Source: Aphanothece saxicola GSE-SYN-MK-01-06B (GTDB taxonomy: Bacteria; Cyanobacteriota; Cyanobacteriia; PCC-6307; Cyanobiaceae). From it: a stretch of DNA of 64,000 bases. Positions 36,662 to 45,542 of this stretch are shown here, piece by piece. Position 1 is the stretch's first letter. Each line of letters opens with the position of its first letter. Made by a program: the position numbers and the translations under genes. A model generated the notes under the pieces. It was not told where the DNA came from. It saw nothing but the letters and a program-made list of their open reading frames with translations, and ran no database searches. The stretch spans positions 170,045-234,044 of the forward strand of contig JAHHGT010000007.1 in the NCBI GenBank assembly GCA_019359745.1, in the 5' to 3' direction.

Positions 36662-38472
36662 CAGATCGACGCAGGTCTCAGCAGGGCGTCGAGGTCGACA
36701 GGGTCAATCTGGTCGGCGGCCAGGAATCGCTTCGCATAGGTGAGGTAGGCCCCGGAGCGCAGGAAGAGATCGAACAGGTCCGTATCGATGCGGCCACGAT
36801 CCCGCAGCCCGGCCAGGATCGCCAGTGACTGGGACAGGGGCATGCCCCGCTTGTAGGGGCGGTCGGCGGCGGTGAGGGCCTCGAAGATGTCGGCGATGGC
36901 CAGGATCCGGGCCGGGATCGACAGCTGCTCCGCCGTCAGTCCCCTCGGGTAGCCGCGGCCATCCAGGGTTTCGTGGTGCCCCCCGGCGATTTCAGCGACC
37001 CGATCCATCGACGGGGGGAAGGCCATGCTCTCCAGCATCACGATCGTGTGAATCATGTGCTCGCGGATCTTGTAGATCTCTTCAGGGGTGAGCGTGCCCC
37101 TGGCCACGGACAGGTTGTAGAGCTCGCCGCGGTTGTAAAGCAACTCCGGCACCGCCAGGTTGAAGCCCCACCTGGCCTCCGGCACTTCGGCGTCGGGCCT
37201 GGGGAGGCGATGGTGGGGGGCATCACGGAGCAGGGTCTCGGGGGCAGGAAGGGGCTCCGGCGGGCCGCTGCGCCTGGCCTGCTCCTCCCAGCCCAGCCCC
37301 TGTCGGTCGTCGAAATGGCGCCACCAGCGGCGCTCCGCCAGCCGCTGGAGCCGGGCGAGATCCGCAGGGTCGGTGCCCTCACTGCCCAGATTGCAGCGGG
37401 CCACGCAGGCGAAATCCAGCTGGAGCTCCTGCTCCAGCTGGGCGTAGTCCCGCCGAAGGGTTTCGGGGTCACCGCCCGCCAGCAGACCCTCCAGCATGGC
37501 GATGCGGCCATCCCGCAGCAGCACCTCAAAGCGGGTGCGGATCTCATGAATCCGGTTGGTCGGGGCGTCCAGCTTGGTGGCCTTCTCCACCACCGCCTCA
37601 GGAGTCACGATCTTGCCGCAGTCGTGCAGCCAGGCCGCCGTACGGAACTCCCGACGCTCCGCGTCCCCCTTGAAACGGAAGGGGGCCAGCGGCCCCTCCT
37701 GGGTGGCTTCCGCCGCCTCCGCCAGCAGCAGCGCCAGCTCGGGCACCCGGGAACAGTGCTGGCCGGTGTGGGCGCTGCGGGCATCGATGGCTCCGGCCAG
37801 CAGGGCGATCATCGAATCGATCTGCCGCTGCTGACCTTCCAGGGCCTGGGCCCGCTCGACGCAGACGGCCGCCAGGGCCGCCAGGGCCTCAATCAGCTGC
37901 TGGTCGCCGGCGTCGTAGGGACGCACCAGCGCCGCCGCCGTCTCGGGGGTGAGCAGCGCGGATGGCTCCCGCTTCCTGTTGATCAGCTGCATCACCCCCA
38001 CCACGTCTCCGGCCATGGTCCGCAGCGGCACCACCAGCATCGACACCGCCCGATAGCCCATGCGCCGATCAAGGCCGGCATCGAATCGATACGGGCGGTC
38101 CGGTGGGATGGCGTACACATCGGGCAGGTTCAGCACCTCGCCGTGCAGGGCCGTCCAGCCCACGAGGCGCTCGGGGGTGATCGGGAAGCGGACATCCAGC
38201 AGGCCGGAATCGATGCCAGCCCCGCGGGCCGCCAGGGTGCTGTTCTGGAAGGCCGTGAACCAGAGGCGTTTCTCCCCTTTCTCCTCTTCCACCAGGTAGA
38301 TGCTGCCCGCATCACTGAGGGTGAGATCCCTGGAACTGGAGAGGATCTGCCGCAACAGGGCAGGAAGATTGACGGCACCACTGATGGCCGTCGCGATCTG
38401 GAGCATCTCCGGCAGCGCGCGACGCGCCTGATGGGCGTCGGAGGCGTGCGGTGGCGGGTGGGCGGCGGTCAA
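36661..38472 (-). CDS. GAF and HD-GYP domain protein, probable c-di-GMP phosphodiesterase, with a large insertion
   Basis: A 603-residue cytoplasmic signalling protein. A GAF sensor covers about 20-210 (SAGSIYLVEEE, LVGWTALHGEVLNL, VVPLRTMAGDVVGVMQL). The HD-GYP region starts near 215: the metal motif HD is H283-D284 (AAWLHDCGKIVTP), HHE is 499-501 and GYP is 507-509. HD-GYP domains usually keep these two halves within about 65 residues; here roughly 140-150 extra residues lie between them (about 310-450), so the domain is split by an insertion of unknown fold. The stop overlaps the glutaminase start by one base. The ATG at 38472 fits the GAF boundary. Confidence 0.87.
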   Translation of the reverse strand: MTAAHPPPHASDAHQARRALPEMLQIATAISGAVNLPALLRQILSSSRDLTLSDAGSIYLVEEEKGEKRLWFTAFQNSTLAARGAGIDSGLLDVRFPITPERLVGWTALHGEVLNLPDVYAIPPDRPYRFDAGLDRRMGYRAVSMLVVPLRTMAGDVVGVMQLINRKREPSALLTPETAAALVRPYDAGDQQLIEALAALAAVCVERAQALEGQQRQIDSMIALLAGAIDARSAHTGQHCSRVPELALLLAEAAEATQEGPLAPFRFKGDAERREFRTAAWLHDCGKIVTPEAVVEKATKLDAPTNRIHEIRTRFEVLLRDGRIAMLEGLLAGGDPETLRRDYAQLEQELQLDFACVARCNLGSEGTDPADLARLQRLAERRWWRHFDDRQGLGWEEQARRSGPPEPLPAPETLLRDAPHHRLPRPDAEVPEARWGFNLAVPELLYNRGELYNLSVARGTLTPEEIYKIREHMIHTIVMLESMAFPPSMDRVAEIAGGHHETLDGRGYPRGLTAEQLSIPARILAIADIFEALTAADRPYKRGMPLSQSLAILAGLRDRGRIDTDLFDLFLRSGAYLTYAKRFLAADQIDPVDLDALLRPASI

Positions 38473-38640
38473 GAGGGTTGCCTGCCGGATGGGGAGCGTG
38501 CTTCCCGGCGAGAAAACCGGGCCATGGCCAATGGCCGTGAACGGAACGTCGCCCGATGACCGTGCCAGGGCTGCGGGGAAGTCTGTAAGGGAGCCGAGAA
38601 AAATGCTGTGCTGGTTGAACCGCTGGCATGGCCAGCTTCA

Positions 38641-39138
38641 ATGAATAATGTAAGCCTGCCGATGGCCAGGCATGATCGGGCCATCGCCAAGGCCTTGCCG
38701 TTGACCCAGGCGTCCGACGATTCCCGTGCCCGTCTGCGGCTGCAGTCCCTGTCGTGGGCGCTGCTGGGCGGGCTGGCGGCCGCCCTGATCGGGCTGCCGG
38801 CTGGCCTGGACAGCGGGCTGCGGTCGGCGGGCTGTGGCTTTTTCTACGGCCTGCTGGCCTTCCATCTGCAGCGGGTCGATCCCGACGACGAGCACCTGGC
38901 CGCCGGCCTGGTGGGGGCGGTGTGCGGGATCCGCAGCCTGGGCGGACCCGTCGTGGTCACCTCCCTGGCCCTGCCCGTTCCGGAGATCCATTCCCTGCTC
39001 CACCAGCCCCTGGCGCACAGCGCCATGGCGGCGATCATCGAGCTGATGCGCGGCTGGTTGCCGCTCTGGCTTCCCCTGATCGGCAGCGCCCTGCTGCTGA
39101 GGGGTGCCCAACGCCTGCTGCCCGCGCTGCGGCCATGA
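38641..39138 (+). CDS. hypothetical membrane protein, overlapping the SNF2 helicase gene
   Basis: No family recognised. The product of about 165 residues has two or three hydrophobic segments: LSWALLGGLAAALIGLPAGL, a central GGPVVVTSLALPVP stretch and a C-terminal LPLWLPLIGSALLLRGAQRLL helix, typical of a small integral membrane protein. In-frame ATGs at 38608, 38641 and 38662 are all possible; none has a good ribosome site, and the first lies far from the hydrophobic part. Its TGA overlaps the helicase ATG (ATGA at 39135-39138), so the two are likely co-translated although no shared role is obvious. Confidence 0.6.
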   Translation: MNNVSLPMARHDRAIAKALPLTQASDDSRARLRLQSLSWALLGGLAAALIGLPAGLDSGLRSAGCGFFYGLLAFHLQRVDPDDEHLAAGLVGAVCGIRSLGGPVVVTSLALPVPEIHSLLHQPLAHSAMAAIIELMRGWLPLWLPLIGSALLLRGAQRLLPALRP

Positions 39139-42100
39139 GCCTCCTGCACGCCACCTGGCTGTTTCCGCCCGAAGGTGCCGGGGGCCGGCTGCTGCTCTGG
39201 GCCGACACCTGGAGGGTCGCCGCGCCGGTGGCGCCGCTGCGCACCGTTCCCGACCATCCCCTCTCCCTCAACGTCGACGATCTGGGCGCCTGGCTGGATG
39301 ACCATGGCCTCTGGTCGGAGGCCTTCCGCCCGGCGGAGGCCCTTCTCACCCTGCCCAGCCGCAGCCAGGGGGCCCGGGGCCGCCGCAAGGCCGCCAGTGA
39401 GGGGCTGGCGGCCTGGAGCGGCCTGCCGCTGCAGGCGGGCGAGCCGATCCCGAAGGAGGTGCAATGGTGGCCCTGGCGGGTGGAGGGCCTGGCCCTCGAT
39501 CCCGCCGGAGCCGGCGACTGGCTCGCCGGCCTGCCCCTCTCGGGTGATGATCCCGGGCTGGCGGACGATCTGCGCTGGTGGAGCCACCTGGAGCGCTGGG
39601 CCCTGAGCCTGATCGCCCGGGGCCGCTGGCTGCCGCAGGTGGAGGAGGACCGGGCCCGCTGGCTGCCCCTGCTCAACCGCGAGGGGGACCGGCGCCGGCT
39701 GGAGGAACTGGCCATCCGGCTGCCCCAGGTGGCCACCTGCGCCATGGCGGCCGGGGCCTCCGGGGAACAGGGCCTGGCCTGCCGCCGCCCCGGCAGCGGC
39801 CGGCTGCGGGTGGCCAGCCTGCTGGAGGCCCTGCTTGATGGCCAGCTGCGCAGTGGCTTCCGGCCCGGCGCTGAGGGGCTGGACCCCCTGCTGGGCGCCT
39901 GGCAGAAGGCCCTCGGCCCCGGCCCCGGCCGCCTGGAGCTGGACGACGAGGAGCGGGAACGGTTGGCGGTGGCCACCCAGCACTGGCGCGAAGCCGTGGC
40001 GGGGCGTGTGGCGCCGGCCAGGACCTGCCTGGAGCTGTTCACCCCCGAGGAGGGCGAGGAGCTCTGGGAGCTGCGCTTCTCCCTGCAGGCGGAGGCCGAT
40101 CCCAGCCTGCGAACCCCGGCCCGCACGGTCTGGAATGCGGGCGACGGCCGGCTGCAGCTGGGCGAAGTGGAAGTGGCCGAACCGGGCCAGCTGCTGCTGG
40201 AGGGCATGGGCCGGGCCCTGCAGGTGTTCGAACCGATCGGGCGAGGCCTGGATGCGGCGGCCCCGGAAACCATGCAGCTCACACCAGCCGAAGCGTTCGT
40301 GCTGGTGCGCACCGCCGCCGCCCAGCTGCGGGATGTGGGCGTGGGCGTGGTGCTGCCCGCCAGCCTCAGTGGTGGCCTGGCCAGCCGTCTGGGCCTCTCG
40401 ATCGAAGCCGAGCTGCCCGAGCGCTCCCGCGGCTTCTCCCTGGGGGAAAGCCTGCAATGGAAGTGGGAACTGATGATCGGTGGCGTCACCCTCACCCTCA
40501 AGGACCTCGAGCGCCTGTCGGCCAAGCGCAGTCCGCTGGTGCAACACAAGGGGGCCTGGATCGAGCTGCGCCCCAGCGATCTCAAGAACGCCGAGCGCTT
40601 CTGCGCCGCCAGTCCCAACCTCAGCCTCGACGATGCCCTGCGGCTGACCGCCAGCGACGGCGACACCCTGATGCGGCTGCCGGTGCATCGCTTCACCCCC
40701 GGGCCCAGGCTGCACGCCGTCCTGGAGCAGTACCACCAGCAGAAGGCCCCGGATCCCCTGCCGGCACCGGAGGGGTTCGCCGGCCAGCTGCGGCCCTACC
40801 AGGAACGGGGCCTGGGCTGGCTGGCCTTCCTGCACCGCTTCGACCAGGGCGCCTGCCTGGCCGACGACATGGGCCTGGGCAAGACGGTGCAGCTGCTGGC
40901 CTTCCTGCAGCACCTCAAGGTGGAGCAGGAGCTCAAGCGGCCCGTTCTGCTCGTGGCCCCCACCTCGGTGCTGACCAACTGGAAGCGGGAGGCGGCGGGC
41001 TTCACGCCGGATCTGGAGGTGCGCGAGCACTACGGCCCGCGCCGGCCGTCCACCCCTGAAAAGCTGGCCAAGGCCCTGGAGGGGGTGGATCTGGTGCTCA
41101 CCAGCTACGGGCTGCTGCAGCGCGACAGCGAACTGCTGGAGAGCATCGACTGGCAGGGCATGGTGATCGACGAAGCCCAGGCGATCAAGAACCCGTCCGC
41201 CAAGCAGAGCCAGGCAGCCCGCGACCTGGCCCGCCCCGGCAAGCAGGGCCGCTTCCGCATCGCCCTCACCGGCACGCCCGTGGAGAACCGGGTGAGCGAG
41301 CTGTGGGCCCTGATGGACTTCCTCAACCCCCGGGTGCTGGGGGAGGAAGGCTTCTTCCGCCAGCGCTACCGGCTGCCGATCGAGCGCTACGGCGACATGA
41401 GCTCCCTGCGGGATCTCAAGGCCCGGGTCGGGCCGTTCATCCTGCGGCGGCTCAAGACCGACCGCTCGATCATCTCCGACCTGCCGGAGAAGGTGGAGCT
41501 GCGCGAGTGGGTGGGGCTGTCAGCGGAGCAGACGAAGCTCTACCGCCAGACCGTGGACGACAGCCTCGACGCCATCGCCCGCGCACCCCTGGGGCAGCGC
41601 CACGGCCAGGTGCTGGCCCTGCTCACCCGCCTCAAGCAGATCTGCAACCACCCGGCCCTGGCCCTGAAGGAGGGCCGGGTGGAGAACGGTTTCGCCAGCC
41701 GCAGCGCCAAGCTGCTGCGCCTGGAGGAGATCCTCGAGGAGGTGATCGAGGCGGGCGACCGGGCCCTGCTGTTCACCCAGTTCGCCGAATGGGGCCACCT
41801 GCTCAAGGCCTACCTGGAACAGCGCTGGCGCCAGGATGTGCCCTTCCTGCATGGCGGCAGCAGCAAGGTCGACCGCCAGGCGATGGTGGATCGCTTCCAG
41901 GAGGATCCCCGCGGTCCGCAGTTGTTCCTGCTGTCGCTCAAGGCCGGCGGGGTCGGCCTCAACCTGACCCGGGCCAGCCACGTGTTCCACATCGACCGCT
42001 GGTGGAACCCCGCTGTGGAGAACCAGGCCACCGACCGGGCCTACCGGATCGGCCAGACCAACCGGGTGCTGGTGCACAAGTTCATCACCAGCGGTTCGGT

Positions 42101-42236
42101 GGAGGAGAAGATCGACCGCATGATCGAGGAGAAATCCAAGCTCGCCGCCGACATCGTCGGCAGCGGCGAGGAATGGCTCGGAGGCTTCGATGTGGGCCAG
42201 CTCAGGGATCTGGTGGCCCTGGAGGACAGCCCCTGA
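39135..42236 (+). CDS. SNF2-family DEAD/DEAH-box helicase with bacterial SNF2-associated N-terminal domain
   Basis: A 1,033-residue SWI2/SNF2-type ATPase. The N-terminal 530 residues form the acidic/aromatic SNF2-associated region of bacterial members. The motor follows: Walker A DDMGLGKT with K583, VLTSYGLL, DEAQ at 679-682, ALTGTPVENR, then the C-terminal lobe with LLFTQF, LSLKAGGVGLNLT and DRWWNPAVENQATDRAYRIGQ. All catalytic motifs look intact. In cyanobacteria such proteins often lie beside a SWIM zinc-finger gene; here that gene is 1.2 kb downstream past an antisense desaturase gene. It is likely a DNA-translocase in repair or transcription; the exact job is unknown. Confidence 0.93.
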   Translation: MSLLHATWLFPPEGAGGRLLLWADTWRVAAPVAPLRTVPDHPLSLNVDDLGAWLDDHGLWSEAFRPAEALLTLPSRSQGARGRRKAASEGLAAWSGLPLQAGEPIPKEVQWWPWRVEGLALDPAGAGDWLAGLPLSGDDPGLADDLRWWSHLERWALSLIARGRWLPQVEEDRARWLPLLNREGDRRRLEELAIRLPQVATCAMAAGASGEQGLACRRPGSGRLRVASLLEALLDGQLRSGFRPGAEGLDPLLGAWQKALGPGPGRLELDDEERERLAVATQHWREAVAGRVAPARTCLELFTPEEGEELWELRFSLQAEADPSLRTPARTVWNAGDGRLQLGEVEVAEPGQLLLEGMGRALQVFEPIGRGLDAAAPETMQLTPAEAFVLVRTAAAQLRDVGVGVVLPASLSGGLASRLGLSIEAELPERSRGFSLGESLQWKWELMIGGVTLTLKDLERLSAKRSPLVQHKGAWIELRPSDLKNAERFCAASPNLSLDDALRLTASDGDTLMRLPVHRFTPGPRLHAVLEQYHQQKAPDPLPAPEGFAGQLRPYQERGLGWLAFLHRFDQGACLADDMGLGKTVQLLAFLQHLKVEQELKRPVLLVAPTSVLTNWKREAAGFTPDLEVREHYGPRRPSTPEKLAKALEGVDLVLTSYGLLQRDSELLESIDWQGMVIDEAQAIKNPSAKQSQAARDLARPGKQGRFRIALTGTPVENRVSELWALMDFLNPRVLGEEGFFRQRYRLPIERYGDMSSLRDLKARVGPFILRRLKTDRSIISDLPEKVELREWVGLSAEQTKLYRQTVDDSLDAIARAPLGQRHGQVLALLTRLKQICNHPALALKEGRVENGFASRSAKLLRLEEILEEVIEAGDRALLFTQFAEWGHLLKAYLEQRWRQDVPFLHGGSSKVDRQAMVDRFQEDPRGPQLFLLSLKAGGVGLNLTRASHVFHIDRWWNPAVENQATDRAYRIGQTNRVLVHKFITSGSVEEKIDRMIEEKSKLAADIVGSGEEWLGGFDVGQLRDLVALEDSP

Positions 42237-42266
42237 CGACGCCGGAGGGCTGGTGGGCCTGCCGAC

Positions 42267-43412
42267 TCAGCGGCTGACCAGGGCCGCGACGTCCGGCGGC
42301 CCCATCACCGGCAGCAGCACCGGCAGGGCCAGGGGGGCGGCAGGCGTCTGACCCATGCGGCGCAGCCAGCGGTAGTGGGAGGCCACACCAGCCAGGAAGG
42401 ACGGATGGCTGCGGAAGGGCACACCGCAATCGCGACAGGTCTGCTCGACGATGGCGGAGAGCTGGGGGTAGTGGACGTGGCAGATGCGGGGGAACAGGTG
42501 ATGCTCCACCTGGAAATTCAGGCCTCCCAGCAGCCAGCTCAGCAGACCGTTGGAGCGGCTGAAGTCCACCGTTGTGGCGAGTTGGTGGTCGGCCCAGGGG
42601 CCCATGCCGGTGTCCGTGGCCGCGACGCCAGGGAAGTCGGCCTCCTCCACGCAGTGGGCCAGCTGGAACACCACGCTCAGCACGATTCCCTGCACCATCG
42701 CCGTTACCACGTAGCAGCCGATCACCGCTGCCAAGGAATGGTGCTGCAACGGCAGGGCAAAGGCGAGCGAGAAGAAGATCACCTTGCCGCCGACGACCAG
42801 CAGCCAGTCGGCCGGAGTGAGCGGGGGCAAAGCATGGTCCCCGCGGCCGCGGCTGGCCAGATCGGCGAAGTCATCGAAGAACTGCCACTTGATCGGCAGC
42901 ATTCCGTAGAGGGGCCACAGGTAGAGGTGCTGCCAGCGGTGCCACCAGCGGTGCGGCTGGTGGGGCGAGAGACGTCCGATCAAGCCGAGATTGATGTCGT
43001 CGTCGTGGCCGGAGATGTTGGTGAAGGTGTGGTGCAGACCGTTGTGCTTGTGGGCCCAGATCAGGGAACTGCCGCCCAGCAGGTCGAGCGTCATGGCGGC
43101 GGCCTTGTTGATCCAGCGGTGGCGCGAGTAGGCGCCGTGGCCACCGTCGTGCTGAATGTTGAAGCCGATGGCGGCGATCGCCAGGCCGAGACAGGCCGAG
43201 AGGGCCACCGCCACCGGCCAGCTGCTGGCCTGGAAGACGAGCAGCCCGTAGGTGAGCACGAACCAGCCCAGGATCAGGGCCGATTTGACCACCATGGCCG
43301 AGGAGTCACGCCGGTCCTGGCCCGTGCTCTCGAAGTGCTCGTGAACCCTTGTCCTCAGAAGACTGTGAAAACCGTCGCCGGCCCCGAACGTGATGCGATT
43401 CAAGGACTCCAC
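42267..43412 (-). CDS. membrane fatty-acid desaturase (COG3239, DesD/front-end-like)
   Basis: A 381-residue diiron desaturase. The three histidine boxes are HDGGH (88-92), HKHNGLHH (121-128) and QVEHHLFP near residue 310. The glutamine opening the third box is the mark of front-end (delta-6 type) and related desaturases. No cytochrome b5 domain is fused. Hydrophobic segments at about 43-86 and 205-250 fit the four-helix membrane topology. It lies antisense between the SNF2 helicase and the SWIM gene, which normally belong together, so it looks inserted. Regiospecificity cannot be set from sequence alone. Confidence 0.87.
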   Translation of the reverse strand: MESLNRITFGAGDGFHSLLRTRVHEHFESTGQDRRDSSAMVVKSALILGWFVLTYGLLVFQASSWPVAVALSACLGLAIAAIGFNIQHDGGHGAYSRHRWINKAAAMTLDLLGGSSLIWAHKHNGLHHTFTNISGHDDDINLGLIGRLSPHQPHRWWHRWQHLYLWPLYGMLPIKWQFFDDFADLASRGRGDHALPPLTPADWLLVVGGKVIFFSLAFALPLQHHSLAAVIGCYVVTAMVQGIVLSVVFQLAHCVEEADFPGVAATDTGMGPWADHQLATTVDFSRSNGLLSWLLGGLNFQVEHHLFPRICHVHYPQLSAIVEQTCRDCGVPFRSHPSFLAGVASHYRWLRRMGQTPAAPLALPVLLPVMGPPDVAALVSR

Positions 43413-43481
43413 GCCCTGCGTCGGAACAACCTAGGCCAGTGGGTCGGGTAGGCGTCAGGATGGGGACCTGAGGCCGGCGGC

Positions 43482-44348
43482 ATGACCAGCTCCTTCCCCG
43501 GCGCCAATGGCGCCATCACCACCCAGCTGGGCCAGCAGGGTCTGGGGCAGCAGCCCTGGTGGGTGGAGCAGTGGATGGAGCTGATCCACTCCTACCGGTT
43601 CAAGAAACGCCTGGAGCGCGCCTGGACCTACGCCCGGGAGGGCAATGTCGTCTCGATCCGCTTTGAGGGGCGTCGGGTCCATGCCCGGGTGCAGGGCACC
43701 GATCCAGACCCTTACAAGGTGAAGCTCTGGCTCGACGTGCTCAACGACGAAGACTGGGGCTATGTGCTGGAAGCCCTGAGCCAGAAAGCCCGCTGGTCGG
43801 CGCAGCTGTTGGCGGGGATCATGCCGGCCGACATCGAGCGGGCCTTCGCGGCCAGCGGCAAGCGTCTGTTCCCCTTCAAGCTCCAGGAAGTGCGCAGCGA
43901 GTGCAGCTGCCCCGACAAGGCCAATCCCTGCAAGCACATCAGCGCCGTTTATTACCTGATGGGGGACCGCTTCAGCGAGGACCCCTTCGTGCTGTTCCAG
44001 CTGCGGGGGCGCACCCGCAGCCAGCTGCTGGGCGATCTGGCCAAGCGCCGCCGGGAGGGGGTGGTGGCGCCCGTGGAGCATGCGCCCCATCCGACCCATC
44101 CCGCCATCGCCGATCCGGCCCGCTGGTGGCGCTACGACGCCCCCCTCGATCCCGATCTGGTGGTGATCACGCCGGCCATGGAAGGGGAATCGGGCCTTGA
44201 TGGGGCCGGCCCCCTGCCCCTGGCCGAGGAGCCCCGTTTCCCGGAGGCCAACCAGCTCTTCCTGGAAACGCTCAAGGCCCACGGCACCGCGATGGCCCAG
44301 CAGGCCATGGCCCGGGCGATGGCCACCGGCAACGACAGCGACGGCTGA
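43482..44348 (+). CDS. SWIM zinc-finger protein, partner type of SNF2 helicases
   Basis: A 288-residue cytoplasmic protein. The zinc-binding SWIM motif CxCx(n)CxH is complete: C141, C143, C150, H152 in CSCPDKANPCKH. The N-terminal half contains WWVEQWMELIHSYRFKKRLERA and a region typical of the SWIM/SNF2-linked family; the C-terminal 100 residues are proline-rich. SWIM domains bind DNA or proteins, and this family usually neighbours bacterial SNF2 helicases such as the one ending at 42236. It has its own 69-base gap from the divergent desaturase, so it must have a separate promoter here. Confidence 0.88.
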   Translation: MTSSFPGANGAITTQLGQQGLGQQPWWVEQWMELIHSYRFKKRLERAWTYAREGNVVSIRFEGRRVHARVQGTDPDPYKVKLWLDVLNDEDWGYVLEALSQKARWSAQLLAGIMPADIERAFAASGKRLFPFKLQEVRSECSCPDKANPCKHISAVYYLMGDRFSEDPFVLFQLRGRTRSQLLGDLAKRRREGVVAPVEHAPHPTHPAIADPARWWRYDAPLDPDLVVITPAMEGESGLDGAGPLPLAEEPRFPEANQLFLETLKAHGTAMAQQAMARAMATGNDSDG

Positions 44349-44531
44349 AGGGTCAAAGCCCCGGCCTTTAAGGCTTTGTTAAGTTCATGGCCACAAGGTG
44401 AGTTTCCTATCACCCGATGCTAAGTTTCGCGCGTTGGTCGCTCACCTCCTCGGAGGCCCTGTGCACTGCCTGGCTTCAGGCAGGTTTCGGATATCCGGAA
44501 CACCACACCGTCCCCCCCCCTCATTTTTTCC
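44349..44531 (+). other. leader region before the DUF1194 gene, with a small hairpin
   Basis: This 183-base stretch is AT-richer than the genes. A weak inverted repeat AAAGCC (44355-44360) with GGCTTT (44372-44377) lies just after the SWIM stop but lacks a T-run. A perfect 7-base hairpin CTGCCTG/CAGGCAG with a 4-base loop spans 44466-44483 in the likely 5' leader. No clear promoter or riboswitch could be assigned. Confidence 0.35.
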
Positions 44532-45416
44532 ATGAGAACCACCCTCAAGCCCCTGCTCCGAGGAGGAGCGGCCGCTGCGGCCATCGCCATCGGCCTGTTC
44601 GGCACCTCCCAGCCGGCCCACGCCGTCACCAACGTCTTCCAGGAACTGTTCCTGTCGCTGGACGTCTCCGGCAGCATCAGTAACAGTGATTTCAACCTCT
44701 ACAGGCAGGGATACGCCAACGCCTTCAACAACGCGGCCGTCAGGTCCAAGGTCGCCGACACCTTCGCCGGCGGTGGCCTGGCGATCGCTGTGGGCCAGTG
44801 GAGCACCACGGCCTTCTCGCCTCCCGTGATCGGCTGGCGCCACATCACCGACCTGACGACTGACGGCATCAACGGCGGCACGTCCCTGAACAGCTTCATC
44901 GCTGCCCTCAACGGCATGAGCCGCCAAGGTAGCGACTTCACCTGCGTTGACTGTGGGATGGCGGCGGCCATCAATGAGATCAACACCAATGCCTTCGTCA
45001 CCACCCGCACCAACGGCCGGGTGATCGACATCTCCACGGACGGCGAGGGCAACCGAGATCTCAACACCTGTGCCACCCAAGGCAACTTCGCCCAGTGCGC
45101 CCAAGCCCAGCGGGCCAACGCCGTGGCCAGCAACATCATCATCAACGGCCTGGGAGTGGGTGCCGGTGCCAGCGGCTTCCTGACGAACAACGTCGTGACG
45201 CCTGCCAACGGTGCCGTCAACGCCGGCTTCGTCGAGACGGCCGCCAATTTCGCAGCCTTCGAAACGGCGATCACCAACAAACTGATCCGCGAAGTCGGCC
45301 CCGGCCCTGGCGATTCGGTGCCCGGCCCCCTGCCCGTGCTCGGTGCCGCCGCCGCCTTCGGCTTCTCCCGCAAGCTGCGCCGCCGCATCAACACCGCCAA
45401 CCTTCACCAGGGCTGA
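44532..45416 (+). CDS. DUF1194 (vWA-like) exported protein with PEP-CTERM-like sorting tail
   Basis: A 294-residue exported protein. The signal peptide ends near AHA-VTN (about residue 31). A von Willebrand A-like DUF1194 domain follows (about 35-260) with the metal-site motif DVSGSIS and a late VIDISTDGEGN strand. The C-terminus has the cyanobacterial PEP-CTERM-type arrangement: a VPGPLPVLG motif, a short hydrophobic stretch AAAAFGF and a basic tail SRKLRRR. This suggests exosortase handling and a cell-surface or extracellular-matrix role. It has its own leader and a strong terminator just downstream, so it is probably transcribed alone. Confidence 0.85.
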   Translation: MRTTLKPLLRGGAAAAAIAIGLFGTSQPAHAVTNVFQELFLSLDVSGSISNSDFNLYRQGYANAFNNAAVRSKVADTFAGGGLAIAVGQWSTTAFSPPVIGWRHITDLTTDGINGGTSLNSFIAALNGMSRQGSDFTCVDCGMAAAINEINTNAFVTTRTNGRVIDISTDGEGNRDLNTCATQGNFAQCAQAQRANAVASNIIINGLGVGAGASGFLTNNVVTPANGAVNAGFVETAANFAAFETAITNKLIREVGPGPGDSVPGPLPVLGAAAAFGFSRKLRRRINTANLHQG

Positions 45417-45440
45417 TCAGCTGCCGCCGGCAGATCCTCC

Positions 45441-45465
45441 AGCCCGGCCCTGTGCCGGGCTTTTT
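45441..45465 (+). terminator. rho-independent terminator after the DUF1194 gene
   Basis: A perfect 8-base stem AGCCCGGC/GCCGGGCT (45441-45448 and 45454-45461) with a 5-base loop is followed directly by a run of T (45461-45465). It begins 25 bases after the TGA of the DUF1194 gene and is the clearest intrinsic terminator in the window. Confidence 0.88.
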
Positions 45466-45542
45466 CATGGCGACCTGCTGGCCAGCCGGCTGTCCATCGA
45501 CCAACCTGACCCCAGCAACGCCTGACGCCTGAATAGCCGCCC

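Noticed and set aside
44466..44483. Perfect 7-base hairpin as a terminator or riboswitch
   Set aside because: No T-run follows and no larger conserved structure is seen; it is noted only as part of the leader.
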